Shown: positions 18,685-28,324, numbered from the stretch's first letter. The stretch is 64,000 bases of DNA from an uncultured Clostridia bacterium (GCA_934747385.1 CAKVGK010000001.1:310001-374000); one strand, 5' to 3'. Numbers and translations: made by a program. Notes: generated from the letters alone by a model not told the origin.

Positions 18685-19593
18685 ATGAACAAAAGAAAAT
18701 TAATTGACGACGTTAAACAACAATTTATGTTAAAACGCATTTCTGCACAAGAGAAAGCAGACGATTTTGTTGCAGCCCTGCGCCAAAACGATGAGTTTGA
18801 CAAACTTTATTCAGCCTACACCAAAACTCAACTTGAATATTTAAAAAGCACCTACGGACAAGAAAATTTAACTTTAAAATACGATTTGCAAGAACTTAAA
18901 GGCAAAATTAACGACTATTTAAAACTTCATAATATTGACAAAAAGAATTTAACCCCGCAATACGAATGCAAAATTTGCAACGACACTGGCGTTGTTGGAG
19001 GCAAAATTTGCTCATGTCTGCAACAGGTTTTGAATCAAAAACTTTCACAAAAAGTTAGCAGTCAAACCAAATTTAAGTCTTTTGACGAATGCAACCAAAA
19101 CATTATGAACGACGCAGACAAAAAAACCTGCGAAATTTTAAAATCATGGTGCCAAAAATACCCAAAAGTAAATAAAATCAACATTTGCTTGGTTGGAAGC
19201 GCTGGAACGGGCAAAACATTTTTGCTTGAATGCGTTGCAAACGAAATGCTTAGGCAATGCCAAGTTGTTTGCTACAAAACTGCCTTTGAGTTGAACGAAT
19301 TGGCACGCCTTTATCACATTGGCAAATCCTTTGATTTTGCTGACTGCCTCACCGCGGACATTTTGCTGATTGACGACCTTGGCACAGAGCCAATTTTGAA
19401 GAATGTTACAAAGGAATATTTGTATAATTTAATCAACACTCGCCAAGTGAACAATTTGCCAACCTTCATTTCCACAAACTTAAGCCAAGAGAAAATTTTG
19501 GATCGCTATGACGAAAGAATTTACAGCCGCCTTGCCAACAAAAATTTAAGTTTAAACATTCAATTGACCGGCTGTGACAAACGCCTTAATTAA
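18685..19593 (+). CDS. dnaI: Helicase loader, DnaI/DnaC-type AAA+ ATPase
   Basis: A 302-residue AAA+ protein that loads the replicative helicase. The start is ATG 18685, preceded by GGAGGT at five bases; an upstream in-frame start at 18664 lacks an SD and lies inside the previous gene. The N-domain carries a zinc-binding cluster, Cys95-x2-Cys98 and Cys109-x-Cys111, as in DnaI. The ATPase domain has Walker A GSAGTGKTF (171-179), Walker B LLIDD (227-231), and a sensor-1 'FISTNLS', with an arginine-rich 'RYDERIYSRL' after it. It begins one base after the stop of the DnaD-type gene, so the two are co-expressed as a helicase-loading unit. A terminator follows. Confidence 0.92.
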   Translation: MNKRKLIDDVKQQFMLKRISAQEKADDFVAALRQNDEFDKLYSAYTKTQLEYLKSTYGQENLTLKYDLQELKGKINDYLKLHNIDKKNLTPQYECKICNDTGVVGGKICSCLQQVLNQKLSQKVSSQTKFKSFDECNQNIMNDADKKTCEILKSWCQKYPKVNKINICLVGSAGTGKTFLLECVANEMLRQCQVVCYKTAFELNELARLYHIGKSFDFADCLTADILLIDDLGTEPILKNVTKEYLYNLINTRQVNNLPTFISTNLSQEKILDRYDERIYSRLANKNLSLNIQLTGCDKRLN

Positions 19594-19631
19594 AAAATAA
19601 AAATCCACCAGATTATTTGGGAGGAGTATAT

Positions 19632-19661
19632 AAAAAAATTCACCTTTATGGTGAATTTTTT
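19632..19661. terminator. Bidirectional terminator between convergent genes
   Basis: Hairpin AAATTCACC-TTTAT-GGTGAATTT flanked by A and T runs. It ends the dnaD-dnaI operon (plus) and the 19683-21258 gene pair (minus). Confidence 0.8.
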
Positions 19662-19682
19662 CATAATTGAAAATCTCATTAA

Positions 19683-20444
19683 TTAAAAATCTAAAGTTTG
19701 GTCTTCATACCTTGCGTTTCTTCTTGCAACGCGTTTTTTAAATTCGGCGTCTTCACGCGCTTTTCTGTTCAGTTCGTTGTTCTTCCTTGCAAACTTTTCA
19801 CTGTCTTTTGCCATTTCGCGCCTCATTTCGCTGTCGCTCAAATAAGAATGTTGTTGTTTGTACAACCATTCAGCACGGCTGTAAGTTGGCATTGAATATT
19901 CCAATTTTTCATAGTATTTTTTGGCACTATCATATTTAATTTTGTCCGCACGAGTTAGGTTGCCTTCTGTGCTTTTATAAAGTTTTTCCAACCTTTCGTA
20001 TTTAGCTTTAAGAACAGAATATACCTTTTTGGAATTATACTTGTCCTCATCTTCTGCCAAATTTTTAAGTTGTTTCTGCTTTTTTCTTTCCCTCAACCCA
20101 AACAAATCAAAACTTTCATCTTTAGTCTTTTCCGCTTCAACTTTTGCAAGATATTTAATGGCTGCGTCTGTTTTTGCTTCAGCGTAACCGGGTTGATAAT
20201 GCTTATCTTTAATTTTAAATTCTTGATACAAGCCCAAATCCCTAGCCCTGTCAATGTCAACCAATCTTTCCTTATAAATTTGCATTTTCGCTTTGGCACC
20301 AAGGCTCAAACTTTCGCCTCTATCTAGCATTTTTTGATATTTCTCAAGTTCATTGTGAATGGCACCTTCGCACATTTTGTAAATTTCGGCATTTTTGTAC
20401 ATTTCAGCTCTGTACTTGTCGTATATTTTTTCAAATTTCCCCAT
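19683..20444 (-). CDS. Hypothetical charged helical protein, paralogue A
   Basis: 253 residues from the ATG at 20444, which follows AGAGGTG; an in-frame Met seven codons earlier has no SD. The protein is not recognised. It is rich in Lys, Glu, Tyr and Arg and is predicted almost entirely helical, with no signal peptide or membrane segment. It is a clear tandem paralogue of the gene just upstream (20482-21258). The shared landmarks are 'GYAEAKTDAA.KYLA', 'YKQQHSYLSDSEMRREM' and the end 'AEFKKRVARRNARYEDQ'. The conserved basic tail might bind nucleic acid or membrane, but this is a guess. It lies in an operon with its paralogue, 37 bp apart, both driven by the promoter at 21293-21321. Confidence 0.78.
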   Translation of the reverse strand: MGKFEKIYDKYRAEMYKNAEIYKMCEGAIHNELEKYQKMLDRGESLSLGAKAKMQIYKERLVDIDRARDLGLYQEFKIKDKHYQPGYAEAKTDAAIKYLAKVEAEKTKDESFDLFGLRERKKQKQLKNLAEDEDKYNSKKVYSVLKAKYERLEKLYKSTEGNLTRADKIKYDSAKKYYEKLEYSMPTYSRAEWLYKQQHSYLSDSEMRREMAKDSEKFARKNNELNRKAREDAEFKKRVARRNARYEDQTLDF

Positions 20445-20481
20445 GTTGACACCTCTTAAAAACAATTTATCTAAGCAGATT

Positions 20482-21258
20482 TTAGAAATCTAATCTTTGG
20501 TCCTCATATCTCGCATTTCTTCTTGCAACACGTTTCTTAAATTCAGCATCTTCTTGAAGTTCTTGATTTTTCTTTCTATTATTTTCCATAAATTTGTCAT
20601 GCTTTTTTGACATTTCTTGTTTTATCTCTTTGTCGCTCAAATAAGAATGTTGCTTTTTATACTCTATTTCTGCACTGCTGTAATGTGGAGCGTTTTCCAA
20701 TCTTTCATAACACTTTTTGCAAACTTCATATCTAACTTGATCTTCCTGAGTAAGCAAGCCTTCAACCGAATCGCGCAATTTGTCTAAGTCCTTAAACTCT
20801 TTTGACAAACTTCCACTATCCATATTTGAGTAATCTTCTTTGCAATCTTCTCTGAGTTTGTCAAGTTTTTTGTTAAACATTCTTCTCTTCAAGCCTAAAA
20901 AGCCTGATTTTCTAAGTTGCTTTCGTTCAGCCATAACAGCGGACAAATAACTGAGTGCTTCGTCTGTTTTTGCTTCAGCATGTCCCGCCATGTAGCCTAC
21001 ATTTCTTTTTCTAAATTCTCTGTAAAGACCACGAGCCTTGCCATTTTCAATATCTTTAAGTCTGTTTCTCCAAACTTCAAGTTCAACTCTATCTCTCATG
21101 TTTAAACCTGAAGCTGCATCTTCTTTTTCAAATTCTTCAATTTTTTCGCGGACTTCCGCTTCGCAAAACTTAAAAATGTATGCGCCTTCATACAAGAAAT
21201 CTTTTTTCTTTTCATAAGCTTTGTTAAATTTTTTGTTAAAATAGAAATAATCTTCCAT
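20482..21258 (-). CDS. Hypothetical charged helical protein, paralogue B
   Basis: 258 residues from the ATG at 21258, with AAAGGAG seven bases upstream. Not recognised; tandem paralogue of 19683-20444. The two align over their whole length with conserved 'GHAEAKTDEALSYLSA', 'EYKKQHSYLSDKEIKQEM' and a nearly identical last 22 residues. Middle parts differ, so the duplication is not recent. The protein is soluble, helical and very charged. First gene of the pair, under a strong SigA promoter. I cannot assign a function; neighbours (helicase loading on one side, tilS on the other) do not help. Confidence 0.78.
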   Translation of the reverse strand: MEDYFYFNKKFNKAYEKKKDFLYEGAYIFKFCEAEVREKIEEFEKEDAASGLNMRDRVELEVWRNRLKDIENGKARGLYREFRKRNVGYMAGHAEAKTDEALSYLSAVMAERKQLRKSGFLGLKRRMFNKKLDKLREDCKEDYSNMDSGSLSKEFKDLDKLRDSVEGLLTQEDQVRYEVCKKCYERLENAPHYSSAEIEYKKQHSYLSDKEIKQEMSKKHDKFMENNRKKNQELQEDAEFKKRVARRNARYEDQRLDF

Positions 21259-21292
21259 AAACACTCCTTTGCAACACGTTTATCTAATATTT

Positions 21293-21321
21293 ATTATACC
21301 ATTGTTCTGTTATTTTGTCAA
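21293..21321 (-). promoter_or_regulatory. Strong SigA promoter of paralogue pair
   Basis: Perfect TTGACA (21321-21316), 17-bp spacer, perfect TATAAT (21298-21293) on the minus strand, 35 bp upstream of the start codon. It gives a normal leader with an SD. Confidence 0.85.
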
Positions 21322-21390
21322 ACATAATTAATTCTATAAACAAACACCATAAATTTTAATGATTTTGTCTAAATTAGGTCTGTGGGCAAC

Positions 21391-21420
21391 AAAAAATTCA
21401 CCAAATTGGTGAATTTTTTT
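21391..21420. terminator. Intrinsic terminator after tilS
   Basis: Hairpin AAATTCACCAA / TTGGTGAATTT with A and T runs at both ends, 46 bp past the tilS stop. Confidence 0.75.
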
Positions 21421-21465
21421 ATTGGTGTCTAAATCTGTTTCACAATAACCGCTGCAAAGGAATTG

Positions 21466-22812
21466 CTAAATCAAATCTTTTTCGTAATTGATTTTGTAAA
21501 GTTGTTTGGTTTCGTCTGTCACTTTAATGCTGTCGGCAATTTCAATGTCTGCCACAACTAAAATTTGGTTGCCAACTGCCAGCACTGGAATTTGTTCACG
21601 CATACGTTGTGGGATTTTTTTGTCAATAAAATACTCTTTCAACTTTTTTGTGCCGCCCAATCCAAGGGGTGCAAATGTGTCACCCTCACGTCTAAAGCGC
21701 CAAACAGCTTCTAAAGGAAGTTTGTCTGCGTCAACAATGTGTTGGTGCAATTTTGGTTCGTTTTTCACCTTGCTTGCTGTTGTGCGAATTGTGCCATAAC
21801 CTTCAATTTTAAGTTTTCCACTTCTAAAAGGATATTCACCCGCAACAATGTCACGCTTTTTAATGTTGCCAACAACAATGTAGTCGTATTCTTTGCTGAC
21901 TTTTATTTTGAATGGCAAATTAATCATTGCACCATTGTTTGCTTCCAAAGCAAATTCACGAATCATTTTGATATGCTTGCTTTCAATGTCTTGCTTTGCA
22001 AATCTGCCAATCACTTTTCTTAAAATGCGGTTAACAATTGCCACGTCTTGATAAAAGTATGAGAATGGAATTTTTGTTATGTCCTGAGTTTCAATGATTG
22101 TTCCGTAATCAATTTGGCTGTTAATGTAACTATCATCTTCAGCACAAATTTTGCTGAAATTGATAATGTTTTTGTCCACGCCCTTAAAGCGCTTTCTCAA
22201 GTCTGGCATAACAATGTTGCGAATATAGTTGCGGCTAAATTCACTATCCTTATTTGTTTCGTCTTCAACATATTCAAGCCCGTGTTCGTCTATATATTCC
22301 ATAATCTCTTCGCGAGGGGTTTCAAGCAATGGACGAATATAAATTCCGTCGCGCACAGGTTCCATACCGCGAGCACCAGTCAAACCTGAACCTCTAATAA
22401 TGTTAAGTAAAACAGTTTCGGCTTGGTCGTTCATATGGTGAGCCAAAGCAATTTTGTCCACAAGGCCACGCCCGATAACAGTTTCAAAAACGCCATATCT
22501 AACTTTGCGTGCGGCTTGTTCAAGAGTCAGTTTTTCGTCCTTAGCAACTTTAAGAGCCTCCACTTTGAATTTATAAGCCCTAATGTTATGCTCTTTGCAA
22601 AAGTTCATGACGAACTCAGTGTCAAAAGCACTGCTTGGGCGAATGCCGTGGTCAACATTAACTGCAACCACTTCGCAGTCTAATTCCGCTTTAACAGAAT
22701 TCAAATAGTGCAACAAAGTAATACTATCACGACCACCAGAGCATGCAACGCCAATAATTTCGCCTGGTTTAATCATATTATTTTTTTTAATAAATTCAAG
22801 CACGTTTTCCAT
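21466..22812 (-). CDS. tilS: tRNA(Ile)-lysidine synthetase
   Basis: A 448-residue PP-loop ATPase that converts C34 of the tRNA-Ile CAU anticodon to lysidine, needed to read AUA codons. The pyrophosphatase loop is SGGRDS (25-30). Downstream family signatures are 'DHGIRPSSAFDTEFV' and 'KIALAHHMNDQAETVLLN'. The protein continues through the TilS substrate-binding and C-terminal domains ('FRREGDTFAPLGLGG.KKLK'). Length and layout match the Bacillus enzyme. The SD AAAGGAA precedes the ATG. It lies directly downstream of spoIIE in the same direction, an arrangement conserved in Firmicutes. Confidence 0.97.
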   Translation of the reverse strand: MENVLEFIKKNNMIKPGEIIGVACSGGRDSITLLHYLNSVKAELDCEVVAVNVDHGIRPSSAFDTEFVMNFCKEHNIRAYKFKVEALKVAKDEKLTLEQAARKVRYGVFETVIGRGLVDKIALAHHMNDQAETVLLNIIRGSGLTGARGMEPVRDGIYIRPLLETPREEIMEYIDEHGLEYVEDETNKDSEFSRNYIRNIVMPDLRKRFKGVDKNIINFSKICAEDDSYINSQIDYGTIIETQDITKIPFSYFYQDVAIVNRILRKVIGRFAKQDIESKHIKMIREFALEANNGAMINLPFKIKVSKEYDYIVVGNIKKRDIVAGEYPFRSGKLKIEGYGTIRTTASKVKNEPKLHQHIVDADKLPLEAVWRFRREGDTFAPLGLGGTKKLKEYFIDKKIPQRMREQIPVLAVGNQILVVADIEIADSIKVTDETKQLYKINYEKDLI

Positions 22813-22970
22813 AAAATATTTCCTTTTGTGATTTGCAAATTGACAATATTTTTAAAATATTTTGCAAAAATTTTTAATTTTTTTTAAAAACACAATAATT
22901 ATACACTACTTTTGCCAGTTTTGCAATACTATTTTTAAATTTTATGGATTAAAATTTGTTTAACTTATAT

Positions 22971-25262
22971 TTAACTTTTTAAATACGTCCTCGCAACAAG
23001 CACGGTCATGTCATCTTTGGCTGAATTGTCGTTCAACCTCAATGCTTCGCTTAAAATTGCTTCTGCCAAAACCTGCGGATTTGTGCTTACCAGGTGCGAC
23101 ACAAAATCTTTAAAATTGTCAGCCGTTTCAAAAGCATCGGTTATGCCGTCCGTTGTAAGAATAACAATGTCTTTTGTTGAAATTGCCGTTTTGTATGTTG
23201 AAGGGTTGATATTGTCCAGTGCCCCAATTGGCAAGGCTCCGCCTTCAACCATTTCCAAGTCTGTATTGTGCTTAATAATCCCGAAAGGCGCTCCTACTTT
23301 GATAAAATCAGCATACTGATTTGGCAAATCCAGCAGGCAAACGTCAAGCGTCGAATAGTTTTCCTGATTGTTGATTGCAAGCAATTTGTTAACGCTTTCC
23401 AAAACAATGTCATTGTCAAAACCAACCTTGTAAAAATTTTCAATTAAACCTAAAGTCATGGCACTCATTTGATGAGCAGATTTCCCCGCACCCATTCCAT
23501 CACAAAGCGCAAGCAAAAATTTGTCTTTGTTCAAACGAATTATGCTGTGACAATCTCCACACTCATCATTGCCAGCCTTACAACAGCTTGCCAAGCCAAA
23601 GGCACAATCAAACTTGCTCTTTTTACGCAAACCAACTGAATTAAAGCCTGTTTCCTCCATTGGCTTTATTGAACAAATTTGCATTGGAGTTTTAAGCACT
23701 TCTGTTAAAATCTTTTCAATTGTGTTCAAATCTTTTTCTGAGTTTTTAACCACAAGCATTGCACTTAAATCTTGGTTTTTTTCAGTGTAAAGCAAAACCT
23801 CCTTGCATTCCACATTGTGATTTAACAACCTTGAAATTATCTTGTTTTCACGCGCTATGTCGAAAGTTACATTTGTGTCAATTTCGTCACCAATGTCTAA
23901 TAGCAAATGTGAAACTGCCCCCATCTGATCAGCAAGCAGATATTTGACATTATTCACGTCTGCAATCATGCCTTTATATTGCTTGTATTCGTCCGCCAAA
24001 CGATTTACTTGCGAAATCAAACTGTTGACCTTGCCACACCTGTTTGTTAAACCAGAAGGAATGTCAAGCAAACTAACCTTGCCCTTTTTTAGTGCAATTT
24101 CAATCAGACTTTCCATATTGCTTTGATTGTCCAACCCAATTGAGCGAGTGCACCTATTTTTTTCCAAGCAATCCTTACAACAACTGCTCATCATTTCTCT
24201 TGTTAGCATTGCAACCAATTCGGCATGAGTTAAATCCTTTTTTATCATGTTCAAATGGAGTTGTTTCATTTCCAAAAATATGTTGCTAAGTTCACTCATT
24301 CGTTTGTGAATGTTCCGCCTTGTTGTGTTTATCAAATTTCGGCTTGTAAGTTCACTTTTCTTAACATAAACCAAATCTGCCAATGTGTTAAGCCCTTTGT
24401 TTGGAATAAGCAAAAACACAACCACCGCAGAAGCAATTGGCAACAAGGAATAGAGTGTGTTAATTTCAGCGCCCACAAAATATAGTTCCACAAATCCCGC
24501 ACCAAGCAAGGCTGCAATGCTGATTTTTATTTTGTTTGGAGCACTAAACATGCTTGCAAGCATGCCAACAACGGCAAACTCTGCAATTGGCAGCAGTGAC
24601 TGCAAACTTATGCCCACACCCGAACTAAAAGCCAAAGTCAAAGCGAATGTCAGCATTGGACTGCCCACACTGATTGAAACAAAAATAACAACAGCCAGCA
24701 CCAGTTTGTAAATTTCAAATCCACAAATTTGCACAGGCGCAATGCCCAAACCCAGCACGCCTATTGCAAACAAAAAGCAAACACTTTCGTCCAATGTCAG
24801 TTTGAAACAATTTCTTCTTAAAATCATAACCTGACAAACAACCGTAAACACCCAAAGTGAAATCAAACCAAGAACAATATATGCACACAAATTCCAAACA
24901 TTAAAAAAGTTGTAATAAACATAAGTGCAAAGCGAAAGCAAATAAACGCATATATTTGTTGCCAATTTGATTTTTTGTTTTATTAAGCGGTGAATATAAT
25001 AATTGACCAAGCACACAGCAACCGAAGTTATGGCAATTAAAAATGCTGACAAACTGCAATTCACAATCATGGCAGCAGTGAGGCTGAAAACTGACATGAT
25101 TTTTTCGTCTATGCCAACAAAAACACAGGCTAACAAAAACGCAAATAAAAATGGGCTCACTTCATTAATTTTTGCATTTGCCAAAACTAAGCAGACAAAG
25201 AACAACGCAGCATATCCTGATAAAGATAAAATGTTTAATTTTTTATTAACTGATTTTTCCAT
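22971..25262 (-). CDS. spoIIE: Stage II sporulation protein E, PP2C-type phosphatase
   Basis: A 763-residue membrane phosphatase that dephosphorylates the anti-anti-sigma factor SpoIIAA and so activates SigF in the forespore. It shows the SpoIIE layout: about ten hydrophobic segments in residues 1-300, a central regulatory domain with a Cys-containing segment ('MSSCCKDCLEKNRCTRS'), and a C-terminal PP2C domain. In that domain Asp588 of 'LLALCDGMGAGKSAH' and the late 'VILTTDGITDAF' and 'DDMTVLVARTY' segments supply the metal-binding acids. Its presence shows the organism can commit to sporulation. No SD or clear promoter is visible at the start; a Spo0A-controlled promoter would be expected but I cannot identify it. 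Confidence 0.96.
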   Translation of the reverse strand: MEKSVNKKLNILSLSGYAALFFVCLVLANAKINEVSPFLFAFLLACVFVGIDEKIMSVFSLTAAMIVNCSLSAFLIAITSVAVCLVNYYIHRLIKQKIKLATNICVYLLSLCTYVYYNFFNVWNLCAYIVLGLISLWVFTVVCQVMILRRNCFKLTLDESVCFLFAIGVLGLGIAPVQICGFEIYKLVLAVVIFVSISVGSPMLTFALTLAFSSGVGISLQSLLPIAEFAVVGMLASMFSAPNKIKISIAALLGAGFVELYFVGAEINTLYSLLPIASAVVVFLLIPNKGLNTLADLVYVKKSELTSRNLINTTRRNIHKRMSELSNIFLEMKQLHLNMIKKDLTHAELVAMLTREMMSSCCKDCLEKNRCTRSIGLDNQSNMESLIEIALKKGKVSLLDIPSGLTNRCGKVNSLISQVNRLADEYKQYKGMIADVNNVKYLLADQMGAVSHLLLDIGDEIDTNVTFDIARENKIISRLLNHNVECKEVLLYTEKNQDLSAMLVVKNSEKDLNTIEKILTEVLKTPMQICSIKPMEETGFNSVGLRKKSKFDCAFGLASCCKAGNDECGDCHSIIRLNKDKFLLALCDGMGAGKSAHQMSAMTLGLIENFYKVGFDNDIVLESVNKLLAINNQENYSTLDVCLLDLPNQYADFIKVGAPFGIIKHNTDLEMVEGGALPIGALDNINPSTYKTAISTKDIVILTTDGITDAFETADNFKDFVSHLVSTNPQVLAEAILSEALRLNDNSAKDDMTVLVARTYLKS

Positions 25263-25556
25263 ACAACCAGCTTAACACCAAAAATTAAAATAAAATCTAA
25301 CAAAAATTAAATAAAAAATGCTATTTTTGTTGTTTTTTTGTTATTTTTAATGAATTTTAATTTATTTTTTAATTTATAACAGATTAATTTTGTAAGACAA
25401 GCATAGAAAATTATATTGTAGATTTCTAATAATTTTAGAGTTTTAAAAAAACTATCATTTTAATGACCTAAAAATTAGAATTAAAATTTAATTTTTTACT
25501 TTGACTTTATTTTATTTTAAGATATAATTATTCAAACATCACAAAGGATAAATTAT
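25263..25556. other. Divergent intergenic region spoIIE / glycosyltransferase
   Basis: 294 bp of AT-rich sequence between divergent genes. It contains the plus-strand promoter at 25501-25528. I see no Spo0A box that I would defend and no structured RNA. Confidence 0.5.
25501..25528 (+). promoter_or_regulatory. SigA promoter of glycosyltransferase/acyltransferase operon
   Basis: TTGACT (25501-25506), 16-bp spacer, TATAAT (25523-25528). The leader is about 25 nt and contains AAAGGA before the ATG. Confidence 0.7.
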
Positions 25557-26834
25557 ATGAGTTTCTTGCAAATTGTTTTAATTATTTATTTTGTATTATC
25601 TTTTATAATACTTTTGAGTTATATACCAAAAATTGTTTGTTGGTGTTATGGTTTTAAAAAGCAAAAAAAATTGTTTAACCCAAAGAAGAATAAAATTGCT
25701 TTGTTGATACCTGCCAAAAACGAAAGCGAATGCATAGGCATGCTGTTGGACTCAATCAACAAACAAACATACCCTCAGGATTGTTTCGATAATTTTGTTG
25801 TGGTGGACAATGATGCCGACCCCACCATTGAAATTGTTAAAAACAAACTTAAAAATTTTGATTGCATTGTGGAGCCAAACCAAACCTGCAAAGCAGACGC
25901 TTTGGACAGTTTGATTAAACACATATTTGCAACAAAAGGTGAGATTTACGACGCTTATATTATTGTTGATGCGGACGCATATTTAGATGAAAGATTTGTT
26001 GAAGAGATGAATAATGCGTTGGTCACAAATGCAGACGTGATTATTTGCAAAAAACGTGTTAAAAATTGGGAGTCTAAGAACAAAAAAAATCGCACTCTAT
26101 TTGCAAATTTAAGCGGACTGACTTTCACAGGAGTGGACACCATGGGCAATAAATATAAATCCGACCACGGCTACGCATTGACAATGTGCGGTCAGGGCAT
26201 GTTGTTAAGCAAAAAATTTATGGCAAAATATAAAGGTTTTCCATTCAAATCAATTTGCGAGGATGTTGAAATTGGCATTCATGCAATGTTGGGAGATTTC
26301 AAAGAGTTGTATTATGAACACGCAATTCTTTACAGTGAAGAACCAATCAGTCATAAAGAATACAACAAGCGCCGATATCGCTGGCTTAAAGGGTTTTTTG
26401 AAAACAACCAAAAATATCACAAGCAGTTAATGGACAAAACTTTCAAACAAGGCAAAGTGGTTCGTGCAAATTTGAAATATTTATTTGAACTTGTGCCAGT
26501 TTATTGCTTCATTGGCTTAACTGTCGCTGCTTCTCTGTTCTTTTTGTTTGCAGGCATTGTGCTTGCTGTGCTTAAATCAAATTTGACTGGTCAGGCATTC
26601 GCATTTGCAGCCTTGATGATTTGCCTAATTTATGTGGTTATTGCTTTGTTCAACTTAATAAATGTGGCTGAAGAGGATAACAAAAAATTAACTTTAAGTG
26701 AAAAATTGGCAATTGTGTTTTTAGGGCCAATAATTACATTTGAATACGTGATTGTTTTGTTCAAAACCATAAACAAAAATTACACGGTGAACTGGGACCA
26801 TATTGAAAGGATTAAGTTTGATGAAGCGAACTGA
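25557..26834 (+). CDS. Membrane family 2 glycosyltransferase
   Basis: A 425-residue processive-type GT2 enzyme. An N-terminal membrane helix (about 4-26) leads into the GT-A domain. There, 'IALLIPAKNESECIGML' and 'VVVDNDADPT' bind the nucleotide, 'IIVDADAYLDE' (about 138-146) holds the DxD metal site, 'EDVEIGI' the catalytic acid region, and 'RRYRWLKG' the QxxRW-like motif. Two C-terminal membrane helices lie at about 320-375. This matches the layout of N-acetylglucosaminyltransferases and other enzymes that build surface glycans or glycolipids. It overlaps by 14 bp the acyltransferase gene that follows, so both probably make one membrane lipid or glycolipid. Confidence 0.88.
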   Translation: MSFLQIVLIIYFVLSFIILLSYIPKIVCWCYGFKKQKKLFNPKKNKIALLIPAKNESECIGMLLDSINKQTYPQDCFDNFVVVDNDADPTIEIVKNKLKNFDCIVEPNQTCKADALDSLIKHIFATKGEIYDAYIIVDADAYLDERFVEEMNNALVTNADVIICKKRVKNWESKNKKNRTLFANLSGLTFTGVDTMGNKYKSDHGYALTMCGQGMLLSKKFMAKYKGFPFKSICEDVEIGIHAMLGDFKELYYEHAILYSEEPISHKEYNKRRYRWLKGFFENNQKYHKQLMDKTFKQGKVVRANLKYLFELVPVYCFIGLTVAASLFFLFAGIVLAVLKSNLTGQAFAFAALMICLIYVVIALFNLINVAEEDNKKLTLSEKLAIVFLGPIITFEYVIVLFKTINKNYTVNWDHIERIKFDEAN

Positions 26835-27615
26835 GATTATTAAAAAAATTGAATTAAAAGAACAAACAAAGGACTTTAATTCCCATGTTCAACAACCAAA
26901 CGAAAAAATTAAGAGTGTTGAACCCAGTTACAACTATCTTAGAAAAGGCGTTTTTAACAAAATTGGCACTATGCTTACTGTTCCAATTTTCAATTTTGCT
27001 AGTTGCATTTTTGCAAGGCTTTTTAAACTTAAAGTTGTTGGCAAAAAGAATTTAAAGTTAATAAAAAATCAAGGTGCAATTTTAACCTCAAACCACATTC
27101 ACGATTTGGACTGCACACTAATTAAAAAAGCCACTTTGGGCAGGAAACTCAACATTATTGTTGGAGAATTTAACAACTATCGTGGAGTATTTGGATCAAT
27201 GCTTCGTGCAGGCGGAACGTTACCTCTTTCTGGCAGCCCGGCCTGCATGCGAAACTTAACAAAAGCGGTTGAGGTTCTGCTAAACAAAAAGCATGTTGTG
27301 CTTTGTTACCCAGAAGGTGCATTGTGGTGGTGCTATGAAAAACCAAGACCTTTGCTTCCGGGCGCGTTCTATTATGCGGCAAAATTTAATGTTCCAATTG
27401 TTCCAATGTTTTTTACCTTTAAGAATTTAAAGCCTCGCAAAGACGGAACCTTTAAAAAGCAATTTATTTTACATATCGGCGAGCCAATCCTGCCAAAACC
27501 AGAACTAAATAATAAAGAAAATATTGAATATTTGGCAAACGCAAACTTTGAGTTTAACAAAAACGTTTATGAAAAATTTTATAATAAAAAACTAGAATAC
27601 TCCTGTTTAGAATAA
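26821..27615 (+). CDS. 1-acylglycerol-3-phosphate-type acyltransferase (PlsC family)
   Basis: 264 residues from ATG 26821, which has GAAAGG ten bases upstream; a TTG six codons earlier is also in frame but less likely. The N-terminal 45 residues are a charged extension. A hydrophobic segment then leads into the acyltransferase core: 'SNHIHDLDC' supplies the HxxxxD catalytic pair, 'GTLPLSGSP' is motif II-like, and 'LCYPEGALWW' is the EGT-like motif III. It overlaps the end of the glycosyltransferase gene. The pair suggests synthesis of an acylated glycolipid or phospholipid precursor at the inner face of the membrane. Its stop is two bases from that of the convergent GNAT gene. Confidence 0.88.
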   Translation: MKRTEIIKKIELKEQTKDFNSHVQQPNEKIKSVEPSYNYLRKGVFNKIGTMLTVPIFNFASCIFARLFKLKVVGKKNLKLIKNQGAILTSNHIHDLDCTLIKKATLGRKLNIIVGEFNNYRGVFGSMLRAGGTLPLSGSPACMRNLTKAVEVLLNKKHVVLCYPEGALWWCYEKPRPLLPGAFYYAAKFNVPIVPMFFTFKNLKPRKDGTFKKQFILHIGEPILPKPELNNKENIEYLANANFEFNKNVYEKFYNKKLEYSCLE

Positions 27616-27617
27616 GT

Positions 27618-28235
27618 TTATTTAATTTCTTCAAAGTTTATATTGTATTTTTTCAATTTTTCGTCAATTTTATCTAAATCAAAAGTCAAACAAAGTGTGC
27701 CTAACCCACACTTTTTTGCTTCCTCAAAACCATAGTGCATATAAAACCCATAACCACGAGTTTTGCGGCTTTCGGTCACCAAATACATGTATTTAAACCC
27801 CAAGTTTTTCAAATGCTTGCCCATCACTGCCAGCAATTTGCCGCCAAGTGCCTGCCCTTGATAATCGTCCGCAATGTTCAAATGAAAACCACTTCCCCCA
27901 TAAAATTTGCTCAGTTTAATTGAAGTCGAAGTACAAATTTTTAAAAACCATGCATAAATAGGGTTGATTTTTGCCACTTGCTTTGCCAAATCTTTATTTA
28001 TGCCTGTCTTCAGTTTTTGCATGTCAGTTGAATAGCAGCAATAGCCACAAACAGTATCGCCGTTAACGGCAACAAAGCAGTTTTCAGGCTCGTAAATCAA
28101 ATTATAGTCCACATACATTCTGGCAACAGCCTCCCTCTTTTTGGGCTTGGTTTTAAAACTGCCTTTTGCTGTGTCCATGCAAATTTTTCTAACTTGTTCT
28201 CTATCTTTTGGTTGATATTTTCTAAATTCAATCAT
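27618..28235 (-). CDS. GNAT-family N-acetyltransferase
   Basis: 205 residues from the ATG at 28235, which has AAGGGAT close upstream; an in-frame ATG at 28262 without SD would add nine residues. The C-terminal half shows the acetyl-CoA-binding core 'LNIADDYQGQALGGKLL' (motif A, Q/RxxGxG/A pattern) and the motif B 'GFKYMYLVTESRKTRGYGFY'. It ends in 'YGFEEAKKC'. The acceptor substrate cannot be predicted. It is a single gene, converging on the acyltransferase with two bases between stops, and no terminator is visible there. Confidence 0.85.
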   Translation of the reverse strand: MIEFRKYQPKDREQVRKICMDTAKGSFKTKPKKREAVARMYVDYNLIYEPENCFVAVNGDTVCGYCCYSTDMQKLKTGINKDLAKQVAKINPIYAWFLKICTSTSIKLSKFYGGSGFHLNIADDYQGQALGGKLLAVMGKHLKNLGFKYMYLVTESRKTRGYGFYMHYGFEEAKKCGLGTLCLTFDLDKIDEKLKKYNINFEEIK

Positions 28236-28324
28236 AAATCCCTTTTTTGGCAACTTAACCATATATTTTTTCAGTCTAACATAAAATTTTTTAAAAGCAA
28301 ATTAAAATTACAAGTTTTAAAATA

